NCBI GenBank assembly: GCA_032164245.1
Contig: JAVMKO010000002.1
Location: 176,520,920 to 176,584,919, forward strand
Origin: Sternotherus odoratus
Taxonomy: Eukaryota > Chordata > Testudines > Kinosternidae
DNA length: 64,000 nt
Direction of reading: 5' to 3'
The position numbers were made by a program, and so were the translations under genes. Of this stretch, positions 45,860 to 57,251 are shown piece after piece. The notes under the pieces are model-generated. The model was not told the DNA's origin. It made no database searches and saw only the letters and a program-made list of their open reading frames with translations. Position 1 is the first letter of the stretch. Each line of letters opens with the position of its first letter.

Positions 45860-46350
45860 AATAAGGCTACAATTTAGTAATAGGTATTTTTAGTAAAAGT
45901 CACAGGCAGGTCAGGGGCAATAAACAAAAATTCACAGTCCTGGGATCTTCTGTCCATGGCTTATACTATAAACATACCTGAAAAAAATCTGGGGGGGGGG
46001 GCACACTGCTTGGGGTGGTGCACCACAGGGGCCACTGCTGGGGAGTGTCCCACGGAGCCAAGGGCACCAGCTACCCGGGGCCACTGAGAGAGGCTGCTCT
46101 GGCCACCCCAGGGACCATTGCTCTGGCTGTCCTAGGGCCACTCCAGCAGCAGCCAGTGTGGCTGGCTGCGGGGCCAACCAAGCAGCTGGCTGCAGAGTTG
46201 CTCCAGTAGTGGCAGGTGTGGCTGTCCATGGGGCCACCTGAGCAGCAGTCCCGGAGCCAGCTGCTTGGCGGCCCCGGGACCAGCCACAATGGCTGCTGCA
46301 GAAGTCACGGAAAATAGCGGAAAGTCATGACCAACGCGGAGCCCTACTTA
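45860..46350. mobile_element. Probable DNA element with GC-rich interior
   Basis: The outer parts (gtaaaagtcacaggcagg, and gcggaaagtcatgaccaac near the right end) hint at terminal similarity around gtcac/gtgac. The interior is a GC-rich imperfect tandem repeat built on ggccactccagcagc. Termini and class are uncertain. Confidence 0.45.
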
Positions 46351-48740
46351 TTACACATATAGTCCCATTGAATTCAGTCCAACTACTTGCAGAAAAAGGT
46401 TCTGCTCAACAAGAGTAAGGCTGTCAAACTGTGGCCCTTTTTTATGAGGAGTAGGAAGAAGGCATGTTAATCATTGGGGAGATGGGGTTGGGAATTAAGG
46501 CTACACTGAATGAGATTGGTTTTGGGATACTGATTTTGGTGATACTTTGCCAAGCCCCACTGGGCAAGAGATATGCCAGTTGTTTTGATTCATTCCCTTA
46601 AAAGTGGCATAAGAGAGGAGATTTGTGCATTGCTTTGTGTTTTACCTATGTACCTGACATTAATCCAGGCTTTTAACTAAGGTTGTAGCTTTCTCAGGCC
46701 AGTCTCCAAAAACACTGGATGAAAGAGTGTTTTCTCCACTGAAGACACAAGAAAAATTATAATAAAACAATAGCTTAAATTCTCCTTCCTTAAAAAGAAC
46801 CCCTCAAACTCTTTGCAAGTCTCAGATGCTTAATGGCATGGTGGGTTGTCATTAAATACAGTAAAGTGAATTTAAGTACAAAGCCACTGAAATGAAGTCC
46901 AGTCAGGTAACATGGAATATGAAGAATCTACTGATTCATAATTAGTATGAATGTTTTCTGTGATACAACTAGTCATAGGGTTTGCTTTACTATTCCTGTA
47001 ATCTATTAAAATGATAAATGGGCTTACACCACAAAAAGTTAAGATCCAGATCTGAACTACTCATCTCTGGCTAATGTCTGCTCAGCACTTTTTGAGACAA
47101 AGTGCTACATAATTGTTATTTATTATTATTCTGCTTCGGTTCAACATGCCGGGGGAAACCATTAATTTATTAGTTTGGTGAATAGAGCCTATGTAAAAGA
47201 ATGAATGATCATTATTTGTTCAGGGTTTTGGGGGATCCGCATGTACATAGAAAATGTGGAGTTCGAAGAAGCCCGGGCTCCCCTGAAGCCTGCAAGCTAA
47301 CAGGAAAATGTACAGAACTGAAAACATGCTTTGTTCACCTTGCAAACCCTGAAACTAAAGCACTAGGGTTTTTGTACTGCTGATACATTTGTGTTACCTT
47401 GTAGGAAAGTGTAGTTATAAATTTTAAAACCATTTGTATATATAAAACAAGCTCAACTTCCTGTTCGCCTCCAATTTTAGGTTAAGGGTCAGAGGTCACT
47501 CCACTTGCTCAAGGAAAATGCTTTGTTGTTTCAGCTCTTTAAACTATCTTACATCCCTTCTAATTCCCTAGTGTCTCCATTTAGGCATTCACTCTTTTTT
47601 TTTTGGTCTTGCTTTGAGGCCCCTTTCTTACTCCTCTAAACATTGTAACACAGCTTGGAAAATACCTATCTGCACAGTAAAACAATATTTGCTGTATGTG
47701 GATCTCTGACCCTTCTTTAACTGTTACTCATGAATATAATACTTAATACTTGAGTATCCCCATTCAATAAGCCTGTGTGTTCTAGGGAGGTTTAAAAGGG
47801 TATCCCCATTTAGTAGAGATACGCATCTGAGCAAATTGCAAGATCAGGCCTAAAATTCCAGCATATATAAATGAATATTCCACAAAACCCTTCCTTGCAC
47901 TATATCCTCAGGAAGTTGCACCATCTTGTATATTATCACAACAATGAAAACTCTTGCCTTCTTTTGGGGCTACATTGTCCCTGGTCCTTAATCAAGTGCA
48001 CCTGGAGACTTCTCTGTCCTTTCACACCCTACACAGGAGCCTGGAATAACGTGCGGAGGTAAGTACAGAGTTGCTCTTTCCTCGGGCTCCAATGCGTGCA
48101 CATAGCGCCACATGGCCCTCAGACAGCATGTTGATTAACACAACATTAAAAGTTAGCTAAAAAGCAAAGGGTCAAAAGAAGCTAGGATCATTTGCCTCAC
48201 ATGCCCTATCCCAGTAGGAGCAAGCTACTGCATCCTGTGCTATGCAGATCACAGGGAAAGAATGTGCCTCTCCTGCAGCCCAATGTATCATGAAAAGCCT
48301 CCATCATATCAAGCTGTGAAATGGTGTGCTAAGACATGCATAAACAGGGGACTCGCATGTGGGCAACCTTAATGTTTCTGGGTGGTAGAAATTTTGCTCA
48401 GCTTCCGGACCCACTGTCACAAGTGACTGCAATGTACAGCAAGCTGCAAAGGTAACCAGAGTCAACTGTGAACTTGTCATGGGATAAGTAGTTTTCTGCT
48501 TGAACACAATGGCAATTGCATTGCCAAAAACTGCTGAAAAAATCTAACAGGCTCCATTTGAAGGCTTAGTTTGCATACTAGCCAACTCCAGCCTTTGCCA
48601 GTAGTGACTCTGATGGCTTTGTACTCCAGTGCCTACAGTGAAGGGCTTCTGCACAGAGGTTTGCATCACTGCTGACTGAGTACTCCCTTCCCTAGTGGCC
48701 TTTTCCAAGTTTAAAGTCACGTGAGGCAACAGCAACAGAA
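46351..48740. other. Non-coding with a small SINE tail
   Basis: About 47088-47131 (tgagacaaagtgctacataa, then ttgttatttattatt) resembles the tail of MIR/L2-like SINEs. The rest is unrecognised AT-rich DNA. Confidence 0.5.
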
Positions 48741-48743
48741 ATT

Positions 48744-48946
48744 ATGAGTGTTCTCAGAAAACTGCCTGGGCTGGAAGTCAGGAAGTACCAAGTTCTAATC
48801 ATGACTCTGCCACAGACCCCACTGTACCTCTCTGTCTCGTAACACTTAATTCACAGCAGCATGGGAGGGTTAAATTAGTTACTGTCTGTACTATGGTTTG
48901 AATATGTATAGCTCTAGATAAATGCTAAGAGTTGCTGGGCCAGATG
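48744..48946 (+). mobile_element. MIR/CORE-type SINE
   Basis: The order gggctggaagtcaggaagta, ctaatcatgactctgccac, gtacctctctgtctcgtaac and gctctagataaatgctaaga follows MIR. The middle part is divergent. Confidence 0.75.
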
Positions 48947-48949
48947 GCT

Positions 48950-50683
48950 TCTGGTGTTCAAGCTAAGAAAAATGCAAAAGGTAAAATCAGTAACAAATTA
49001 GATTGACAAACTACTTTCACTTTAATAACGGAGAGGCTATTTGGTTGCATGGTAAGAATTTTGTTCTTTAAACATATAGGGGCTGAGTTCTCTGATGCAT
49101 CAAACAGTCCATGCTGAGATGTCTAAGTCTCCAGTTACCTTTCCACCTGCCCTCCTGATCTGTGGCTGCCCTGCAAAGGTTCTATGAGCCAGCACACCTG
49201 ATTCTATTTCAGCTGAGGATTCCACCTCATTGAGATTCCTTGCCTACCCATTTAAGGCAGCTTTAAAGTCACTTTGATCAGTAAGGTGGCACAAAAGTCC
49301 AGGATTTGACTCATATGATTTTCATCTCCACAAGGTCCTTTTTAAAATTCAAGCTCAAGGGGACAGTAATGAGTTGAGGGGAGAGGGTCGCCTGTTCTGT
49401 TATCCAGCAGAAATTTTCACCAGTGGTGTGCATCTAATCAGGGCTGAGTTTCACTGTAGATTAAGAAAACTGATTTTGTCTACAGGTCACAGTCCATCGA
49501 GGCATAAGTTGCCTATGGCAGATCTTAAAAGCATTATGCATTTTAATACAGTTGATAATTGATTAGTGAGGCCTGGAATGATGAGAGCCAAATGTGGGAT
49601 TTTTTTTTATAGGAAAGAAAAGATCTTCGACTTAAAAATGAAATATTTTTGTATTTATCTTTGACTAAGTTATTAACTGTCCTAGTAATTTATTTTCAGA
49701 TACTAATGAACAAGGGTCTGACTCTGTTCTCACACTGGTTTTTTAACAATATAAATCAAGTGACTTCATTGAAGTTATACTTGATTTACACTAGCATAAA
49801 TGAGATCAGAATTAGGCCCAAAATCAGATCTCAAATTCAGCCAGAGCTGTCCGGAGATGGGCTCCGTAAATATTTTCCAAACCACAGGAGCCCCTGTGGG
49901 GCAGAAGCCCTGGAAGTGTTCCCCCTCCCTCCAGTGTGGATAAAGTCCTGAGCCCTGGCACCACTCCCCGCCCCCTCCCCCCCCCCAAATCCTGACTGCT
50001 CCCCCTCAAAGCCCCAAGACCCCCTGCCCCTGAGCTGAAGCCCAGAGGCTCGAATGTGGGGCGGGGGGGGGGAGGTATAGCGACCCTCTGAGAAATAATC
50101 TATGTGAATTTAATCCCTGCCCTAAATGTATAATGGCTTCAGAGTTACAGAATGAGCAGATGATCAGCAATTATCTGTAGAGAATAAACGAGAAAGTTCA
50201 CGTGCACACTCAAATTTATGACACTAAAAAAAAGTTTGCCAACAAAAACAGCACTTTAGTTTTCCAGCATGCACTGGAAGGGAACACTGTAGTCTATGCC
50301 ACCTTGTATCCAGAAAATAGAATTGAGCTAGCTAATTAACCAAGTCACCATTCTGTGGATGAATTACTGTTACTCTTAATGAGACTCAAACTGGATCACT
50401 AGTGGTACACATACAGCATTTTTACCGGGTGAGCAAAAATGAAGCCTCCTCCACCAGGTCAGTAAGAGCTGTGAAAACAGGTCTCAGTTGGAAGTTGCTG
50501 TGTCTATCTTACATACCTAGCCTTACATTTACAGTCCTTAAATTTGGGATTGTAATTGGGGAAGCCTGTAGAGTGTGCATCTGGTTCCCTACAGGAGGAG
50601 ATGTCAGTGGCAAGCAAAATTAATCTGACACAGGGACACATGCACGTAACACACAAATCTGCGTGTGTCTCGCTCTGTCAAAC
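48950..50683. other. Non-coding, nothing recognised except a palindromic relic
   Basis: A quasi-palindromic repeat relic occupies about 49710-49825 (gggtctgactctgttctcac ... gagatcagaattaggccc). A C-rich stretch lies at 49970-50090. No genes were seen. Confidence 0.5.
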
Positions 50684-50685
50684 TA

Positions 50686-51139
50686 CAGTAAACCCTCAAT
50701 TTAACGGACCTCGATTTAACGGACTTCGGATGCAACGGACAAAATTTCTGAGCAAGTCTGATGCATTCCTGATCCATTTCTGGTGGGCTGGCTGCCAGCT
50801 CCCGGCTGCCGCCTGGATCACGACAGCAGGCGGGCTGGCTGCCGGCTCCCAGCTGGAAGCGGGAGGGTTGGCTGGCGGGTCCCGGGAGCCAGGACCCGTG
50901 CGGGCTGGCTGCCGGCTCCCGGTTCCTGCCTGAGTCCCGCCAGCAGGCGGGCTGGCTGACGGTTCCCGTCTGCCGCCCGGGTCCCAGCAGCGGGCGGGCT
51001 GCGGAGCTGCCGCCGTGACCCTGTGGCGGGCGGGCTGCTGCTCCGACAGCTCGTTTTTTTTGTTTTGTTAAATAATGGACTTTTGGATTTAACGGACACC
51101 CCCTCGCCCGAATTAGTCCGTTAAATGGAGGTTTTACTG
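50686..51139. mobile_element. Tigger/pogo-type MITE
   Basis: Ends are CAGTAAACCCTCAATTTAAC and the complement in gttaaatggaggttttactg. It is flanked by TA (50684-50685 and 51140-51141), the target of Tc1/mariner-class transposases. Inner repeats of the terminus (gatttaacggacttcgg) also occur. The centre holds GC-rich tandem units around cgggctggctgccggctccc. No transposase is encoded. Confidence 0.92.
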
Positions 51140-51356
51140 TACTGCTATACTGCACACCTCTTGCGGTGTGTATGGTATATGTAGCTACACACCGCAGCGC
51201 AAAGCAGGCTGAGTCCATGCTGCGGTGGATGCAGTGTTAGTAGAAGGCTCTGGCACAGGAAGAAAACACAGAAAAGTTGGGCAGGAGGAAGCTGCTGGAG
51301 TCTTTCTTCACGGTCTCTCCCTGCCAGTCTTTCACTGCGGGAGGAAGGGGGGAAGC

Positions 51357-51910
51357 AAGGCCAGACTTACGGGAAATGGCACCCTGGGAGAACTTGTATT
51401 ATGATGTCCCTTGCCTCTACTGCCTTCCATAGCTCCCCACCCATCCCCCACAGCCCCTGGCCCTCACTGCCTCCCCCAGCCCATCTCCCCATCTTCTCTG
51501 GGCTCCGCTGCCTCCCTGGGCTCCCTACACACCCATTGCTTCCCTCTCTTCCCCCCCGCTCCCGGCATTGTCCCGAGCTCCCTTTCATGGCCTCACACCC
51601 CAGGTCAAACTCCCCTCCTTGCCTCTTGACCACAACACCCCCACTCCCCCGACCATGGCACCCTGGGCAGTCGCCCCCATTGCCCACTTATAAGGCTCTG
51701 AGGTGGTGAAAGGTTCCAGCAGTTCCCTGTGGCAGTGAAAGGCTCCAGCTGCACGGGACAGACAGTCTTTCCTTGTGGTTGGAGCCTTTCCCTGCAGCTA
51801 AAAAATAGCAGTGTGAACATAGGTGGCACTTGGGCGAGGAGAGATCTTGTAGGGTACATGCCCCCCGAGGGTTCAGGCATGCCAGGCTCACCATCTACAC
51901 GACACCGCTT
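51357..51910. mobile_element. Possible non-autonomous DNA elements, GC-rich
   Basis: The ends of the first part (aaggccagacttacgggaaa and, inverted, cccacttataaggctct) are weakly complementary around 51357-51703. A second part to 51910 has repeated ggctccagc/gctccagctg phrases. No duplication was resolved. Confidence 0.35.
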
Positions 51911-53480
51911 GCACAAGCGACCTCAGGTCACGAGACTAGTCCTATTGAAGTAATCTAAGTTGGGCACTAGATATTTATTTTATGTACCATGCTTATATTC
52001 TAGAGGGAAACTGTAGTTTGAAAAGGTACAGCTCTTTTTAAATGTTGTTTGCTCCACGAGTCCCTCCTCCCCTAATCCTTTGTGTGCAGATTTCAGTTAT
52101 CTTGAGTGGAAACTGGCCACTACCACCTCAACACCAGTGTTTCCGAGGTACAGGTCTCACAACGGGGAGGGGAACTGATGGCAGGCCCAAGTGGCACACA
52201 GAACTTACAGAGGAAAGATCATTCGGCCTCAGGCTTTGGGGATTCCACATGAAGGGGAAAAATAAATCAGCCCCGATGATGGATTTTAGGGCGGGGGGAG
52301 ATCTCCACAACAGCTGCAGAAGCCATGGAGGCCTGGCTCTATTTGAACCACAACAGCAGGGAATGTAGTATCTGTCCAGGGAACATGGTCTCAGCACAAA
52401 TGCTCCTGGGCTCCTGCTGATCACTGGTGATCCGTGCAGTTTGTGGGTCACCGTCTGTTGTTCGGGGGAGGCAGAAGCAGCATACCTTCCTCACCTCCAG
52501 TGTAACGATCAGAGACAAACCTCAGATTTCGTGCCCTTTAGTCCCCTCCAGCAACTTTTATTGCAGGAGGGGGTGATGAGGACCATTGGTTTTTATTCTT
52601 TTAAGCATAGCATTAGTTATGGGTAGAGTTCCTTACTTATTAGACCAGTTCAAATTGAGTCAACCAAAATTACACCTTTATATACACATAAGACATTTAA
52701 ATTAAGTCAGGATAGTTATTGTACAATGGTGCTGGCAGTGCTGCAGAAGTCACACTGTGCCACAGAATGTTCTGCAGATTCCAAGCTGTTATTTAAAAAT
52801 ATTTCTATGTTTCCTGGTTGCAAAGAAAACAATGGGCTTATGTTTTCAAAGTCAAATGAAGCAGTGCTTTGTTTTTGAGTCTGCAGACAGCCAGCAACAA
52901 ATGAGATGAAAGCTATGACGTCTCACTCATCTTAAAGGTGATAGCTCTGAAACCTAATGTTTACAACACTGACGTCAATGCTGTTAATAGTTTCTTTACT
53001 GCTCATTTTCCTCACAAATATCCTGCTAAGGCTTGTGCTCCTGTGATCTCAACCATACCTCACCTGATGCCAAAAGCCCCATGTATCTTCTGCACAGCAG
53101 CCAAAATCTCCAGCTAGTGCTGATGACAATTCTTATAATGTGGTTCTGTGCTGTCAATACAAAAACAGTGGGCCACTGAAAACTGACATTGCAAAGACAG
53201 TGAAAAAATAAACGGAATGTAATGCATTGATCAGATTAGCACATTTTCATATATAATTTATAATGCTGATTTTTTAAAAATTTCAATCCGCTGCAGTATT
53301 TACATAAAATTTCCACTCGAATACTGATAAGTCCAATGAAATTGCAGCAGAATTACCTCTGAATATATGGGGCTTTATTTCTGTAAATGTCTATTAAACT
53401 TTTATGAGTGAGTTGAACTATCAGGATCTTTTTCTTTACTACAGGGCGGGCATATATTTCTAGAGGCCTTTATATTGTAC
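51911..53480. other. Non-coding, nothing recognised
   Basis: A GC-richer stretch at 52040-52600 has open frames on both strands (up to 108 codons) without family motifs; I do not call a gene. The rest is AT-rich. Confidence 0.45.
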
Positions 53481-53484
53481 TGTG

Positions 53485-54015
53485 ACTGTGGTTTTAAAAT
53501 ACTATTTATTGTTTATGGCAGTGCCCAGAGGGCCCATCTGACATCAGGGCTGCATGGTGCTAGGCACTGTTCAACACACAGTAAGAGACAGTCTCTGCCC
53601 TGAAGAGCTTTCAATCTAAATAGACGAGGAAAACAGAGTGTGAGAAAGGGAGTATTATCCCTATTTTACAGAGAGAACTGAAACACCGAGGGTATGTCTT
53701 CCCTACCCACCGCATCGGTGGGTAGCGATCGATCTTCTGGCGCAAGCAGGAGGCGCAAGCTGGAGTCGACGGGGGAGCATGCCGCCAACCGCTGCTGCTG
53801 TGGGGACGAGCGGTAAGTTGGCTGCAGATATGCAAACTTCAGCTACGTGATTCACATAGCTTAAGTTGCGTATCTGCAGTTGATCCCCCCGTAGTGGGGA
53901 CCAGCCCCAAGAGATTAAGTGACTTGCCCAAAGTCTCAGACAGTCAGTGAAAGAGTCGTTTACAGACCTCAGAAGGCCCAAGTCCCAGCCAGTGCCTTCA
54001 ACACCAGATCATCCT
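53485..54015 (-). mobile_element. MIR-type SINE split by a MITE
   Basis: The left part is the tail (gtgctaggcactgttcaaca, gacagtctctgccctgaaga). The right part is the core in reverse complement (aagtgacttgcccaaagtct). Between them lies the MITE at 53691-53909. Rejoined, the order is that of one SINE on the minus strand. Confidence 0.8.
53691..53909. mobile_element. MITE of the gtcgac-rich family, nested in a SINE
   Basis: The ends gggtatgtcttccctaccc and cgtagtggggaccagcccc match those of the element at 7755-8607. Its own interior is short and lacks the minisatellite. It interrupts a MIR-type SINE. Confidence 0.8.
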
Positions 54016-54157
54016 TCTCTGTGAATAAAATAAAAGAGCGCGCAAGAGAAAATAAAAGTTTCCTCTTCTGCAAGCTGTTCCATGTAGGAAAACTCATGAA
54101 ATGGATGGTGCTCCATGCAAGCAAAGGAATCCATCTGTGTCGAACAACTCATAGGAG

Positions 54158-54288
54158 TAGGGTGACCAGATGTCCCGATTTTATAGGGACAGTCCCAATT
54201 TTGGGGTCTTTTTCTTGTATAGGCTCCTATAACCCCCCCCCCCCCCCGCCCCGTCCCGATTCTTCACATTGGCTATCTGGTCACCCTA
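54158..54288 (+). mobile_element. Short hAT MITE (GTGACCA family), copy 3
   Basis: Terminal inverted repeats are well kept: tagggtgaccaga and tctggtcacccta. Flanking octamers match only six of eight. A poly-C run (about 54234-54247) sits in the interior. Confidence 0.88.
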
Positions 54289-54299
54289 CGTAGGATTGA

Positions 54300-55160
54300 T
54301 TTTTATTTTAAAATCTAAATAGGAGACAGATCACTGGTCAAAACAGATCTACAGTACCCACCAATCGTCTGTTGAACTCATCCTTCCCCTAACTGTTCTA
54401 AATCTGTAAATCAAAGTCAGTTCCTATGCTATCAGCCTGGCATGTGCTAGTGATTCAACTAAAACATTGTATGTTATCACCCTCTTTTCTCCCAATCTTT
54501 AGCAAAACATAATATCAAAGTGTCACAGTAGTTTGGCATTTCAGAAAAACGCCATTATACAGCTGTTTAAAAACATCCCTAGAGACATAGTCTGTAATAT
54601 ACTGATCAGATCTGAAGTCCTGAGTCATTCAGACTACACACCTACTACAGTAATAATTCCAATGTGTTAAGAAAATGTTTTCTATAATCCACATGGCATA
54701 CCATTTTGTATTATCTGTTTTAAAGCATCACAAAGATCTGTGTGTTCTACTGTAAAGCTAGTTGGATTGTCTAGTTTTTAACTTTAGTCTCTGGTTATTC
54801 CAGACATTGTTATAAAATTAGTTGTGTGTCAGATTGAAAGGTATTCTAAAACGTAACTCTTTGGAATAAACGTTCAAAGGCGGGCATAATTAGTGCTCCC
54901 ATATTGTACAACTCGGGCAACTGCATATTTAGTGACCTGGTTTGTAAATATGTATTTGTGCATGTGAACTGCTTGTCTTTTTTACATGTTTGAAAGTCTG
55001 TCTCGTTAAAAGTCCCTACACACACACATTATATAATTACACACAAAATCACTACATTAAAAGATTTATTTAGGTTCCCTTCATGCACCATTCTTTGTTC
55101 CAAATGAGGCAAAACACCTGTGGAAAACGTAGGATGTAATTATGTAATTAAAGACTGTGT
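54300..55160. other. Non-coding, nothing recognised
   Basis: AT-rich sequence lacking recognisable repeats up to the start of Helitron C. Confidence 0.5.
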
Positions 55161-55639
55161 ACAATATCTATATATATAAAAGTCAAGTGGTGTATGTATG
55201 TATGTATGTATGTATGACAGCGAACTCCTCCCGCACCGTTTGAGCCAGAGACTTGAAATTTGGTACAGTTAGGGGTCTTGGGGTCTAGATGCTGGTGAGG
55301 GTCGAAAAATTTTCGGATCTCACCTCTGACGCCCCCCAGGGGTGAAAGTCTTTCAGGGCCAATCACATCGGCTGGGCGGTTAGGTGGTGATGATGTCATA
55401 ATACCCCCTCCAACAGACACCGCACTCGCTCAGCTCGCCCCTCCCTCCTCCAACGGAACCCCGGAGATCCCTCAGTTCTCTGCCCCTCCCCCCTCCCAAC
55501 GGAACCCCGGAGATCCCTCAGTTCTCTGCCCCTCCCACCTCCCAATGGAACCCCGGACTCCATCAGCTCTGTCCCCCCCCCCACCTGCGAAGGTCCCCGG
55601 AATCCCTCAGCTCTGGGCCCCCTCCCCGCCTGCGACGGA

Positions 55640-55872
55640 TCCGAGTTGGGTTTGGTGGGACGGTAAGTGAGGTGGGGGTGTCGGGTTCGGTCGGGGGGTG
55701 AGGTGGGGGTGTTGGGTTTGCTTGGGGGGGTCAGGTGGGGGTGTCGGGTTTGGTCGGGGGGGTAAGTGAGCCGGGGGGTGTCGGGGTTGGTCTGGGGGGG
55801 TGGGAAGGTGTCAGGGGGGGTGAGGTGTGGGTGTTGGGTTTGGTCTGGGGGGGGGGAGGTGTCTGGGTGGGT
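55640..55872. repeat. G-rich minisatellite, left block of Helitron C
   Basis: Units resemble gtcgggtttggtcgggggg, as in the other Helitrons. The block ends where the strand composition flips to C-rich. Confidence 0.88.
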
Positions 55873-56190
55873 GCCCAGACCAAACCCGACACCCTCCCCG
55901 GCTCACTTACCCCCCGACCAAACCCGACACCCCCACCTCATCCCCCCAAGCAAACCCGACACCCCCACCTCACCCCCCCACCAACCGCAACACCCACACC
56001 TCACCCCTCACCCACCCCCCCAGACCAAACCCAACACCCCCTGGCTCACTTACCCCCGAACGAACCCGACACCCCCACCTCACCCCCCCACCAACCGCAA
56101 AACCCCCACACCTCACCCCTCACCCACCCCGACAACTTCCCACCCCCCCAGACCAAACCCGACACCCCCCCACCCCCGGCTCACGGTGCA
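55873..56190. repeat. Inverted C-rich block of the minisatellite
   Basis: Units read cagaccaaacccgacacccc and ctcacttaccccccgacc, the exact complement style of the flanking G-rich units. Within it two similar sub-blocks repeat (about 55900-56040 and 56050-56185). With the flanking blocks it can form a long hairpin. Confidence 0.9.
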
Positions 56191-56221
56191 CTGTGTAGCA
56201 CACAGATTATTATATACACTG

Positions 56222-56505
56222 TTCGGTCGGGGGATGAGGTGGGGGTGTCGGGTTCGGTCGGGGGGTGAGGTGGGGGTGTTGGGTTTGCTTGGGGGGGTCA
56301 GGTGGGGTTGTCGGGTTTGGTCGGGGGGGTCAGGTGGGGTTGTCGGGTTTGGTCGGGGGGGTCAGGTGGGGTTGTCGGGTTTGGTCGGGGGGGTAAGTGA
56401 GTCGTGGGGTGTTGGGGTTGGTCAGGGGGGGTGGGAAGGTGTCGGGGTGGGTGAGGGGTGAGGTGTGGGTGTTGGGGTTGGTCAGGGGGTGTCAGCTGTC
56501 TGCCC
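56222..56505. repeat. G-rich minisatellite, right block of Helitron C
   Basis: G-rich orientation resumes after a short AT-rich spacer (about 56191-56221, agattattatatacactgtt) and runs to the conserved 3' end. Three near-identical units with ggtcaggtggggttgtcggg lie at about 56300-56385. Confidence 0.88.
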
Positions 56506-56551
56506 CTCCCCACCTCCGACTGACCCGAGCAACGCCGGGCACTTATGCTAG

Positions 56552-57251
56552 TCTATATATATAAAAGTCAAGTGGTGCATGTATGTATGTATGTATGACA
56601 GCGAACTCTTCCCGCACCGTTTGAGCCAGAGACTTGAAATTTGGTACAGTTAGTGGTCTTGGGGTCTAGATGCTGGTAAGGGTCGAAAAAGTTTCGGATC
56701 TCACCTCTGACGCCCCCCAGGGCCTTTCAGGACCAATCACATCAGCTGGGCGGTTAGGTGGTGATGATGTCATAATACCCCCTCCAACAGACACCGCATT
56801 CGCTCAGCTCACCCCTCCCTCCTCCAACGGAACCCCAGAGATCCCTCAGTTCTCTGCCCCTCCCCCCTCCCGACGGAACCCCGGAATCCATCAGCTCTGT
56901 GCCCCCCCCCCCCCCACCTGCGAAGGTCCCCGGAATCCCTCGGCTCTGGGCCCCCCCCCGTGACGGATCCGAGTTGGGTTTGGTGGGACGGTAAGTGAGG
57001 TGGGGGTGTCGGGTTCGGTCGGGGGGTGAGGTGGGGGTGTCGGTTTGCTTGGGGGGGGGGTCAGGTGGGGGTGTCGGGTTTGGTCGGGGGGGTACGTGAG
57101 CCGGGGGGTGTCGGGTTTGGTCTGGGGGGGTGGGAAGGTGTCGGGGTGGGTGAGGGGTGAGGTGTGGGTGTTGGGGTTGGTCAGGGGGTGTCAGCTGTCT
57201 GCCCCCTCCCCACCTCTGACTGACCTGAGCAACGCCGGGCACTTTTGCTAG
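56552..57251 (+). mobile_element. Helitron D (non-autonomous), directly joined to C
   Basis: It starts TCTATATATATAAAAG immediately after the CTAG of Helitron C and ends gccgggcacttttgCTAG, followed by T (57252). At 700 bp it is the shortest copy: few units of the 46-bp repeat and a short G-rich minisatellite. The conserved 5' block lacks part of the ggggtgaaagtc segment. No protein is encoded. Confidence 0.92.

Larger units (their letters stand above)
55167..56551 (+). mobile_element. Helitron C (non-autonomous), tandem partner of D
   Basis: It begins TCTATATATATAAAAG after an A (55166) and ends gccgggcacttatgCTAG (CTAG 56548-56551). The next base is already the first base of Helitron D. 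It has a TGTA tract, the gagacttgaaatttggtaca block, about two units of the 46-bp repeat plus a divergent one, then a G-rich minisatellite. The middle of the minisatellite (about 55873-56190) is inverted. No protein is encoded. Confidence 0.92.

Noticed and set aside
50604..51218. 204-codon minus-strand frame
   Set aside because: It lies across the Tigger-type MITE with its GC-rich tandem centre, and the peptide repeats accordingly.
52042..52451. Paired frames of 107-108 codons on both strands, considered as a possible exon
   Set aside because: No family motif, no convincing splice sites and opposite-strand frames of the same length; insufficient to call a gene.
55735..56461. Long plus-strand frames (up to 231 codons) rich in Pro, Thr and Gly
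   Set aside because: They are generated by the Helitron minisatellite and its inverted block; no Rep or helicase motif is present.
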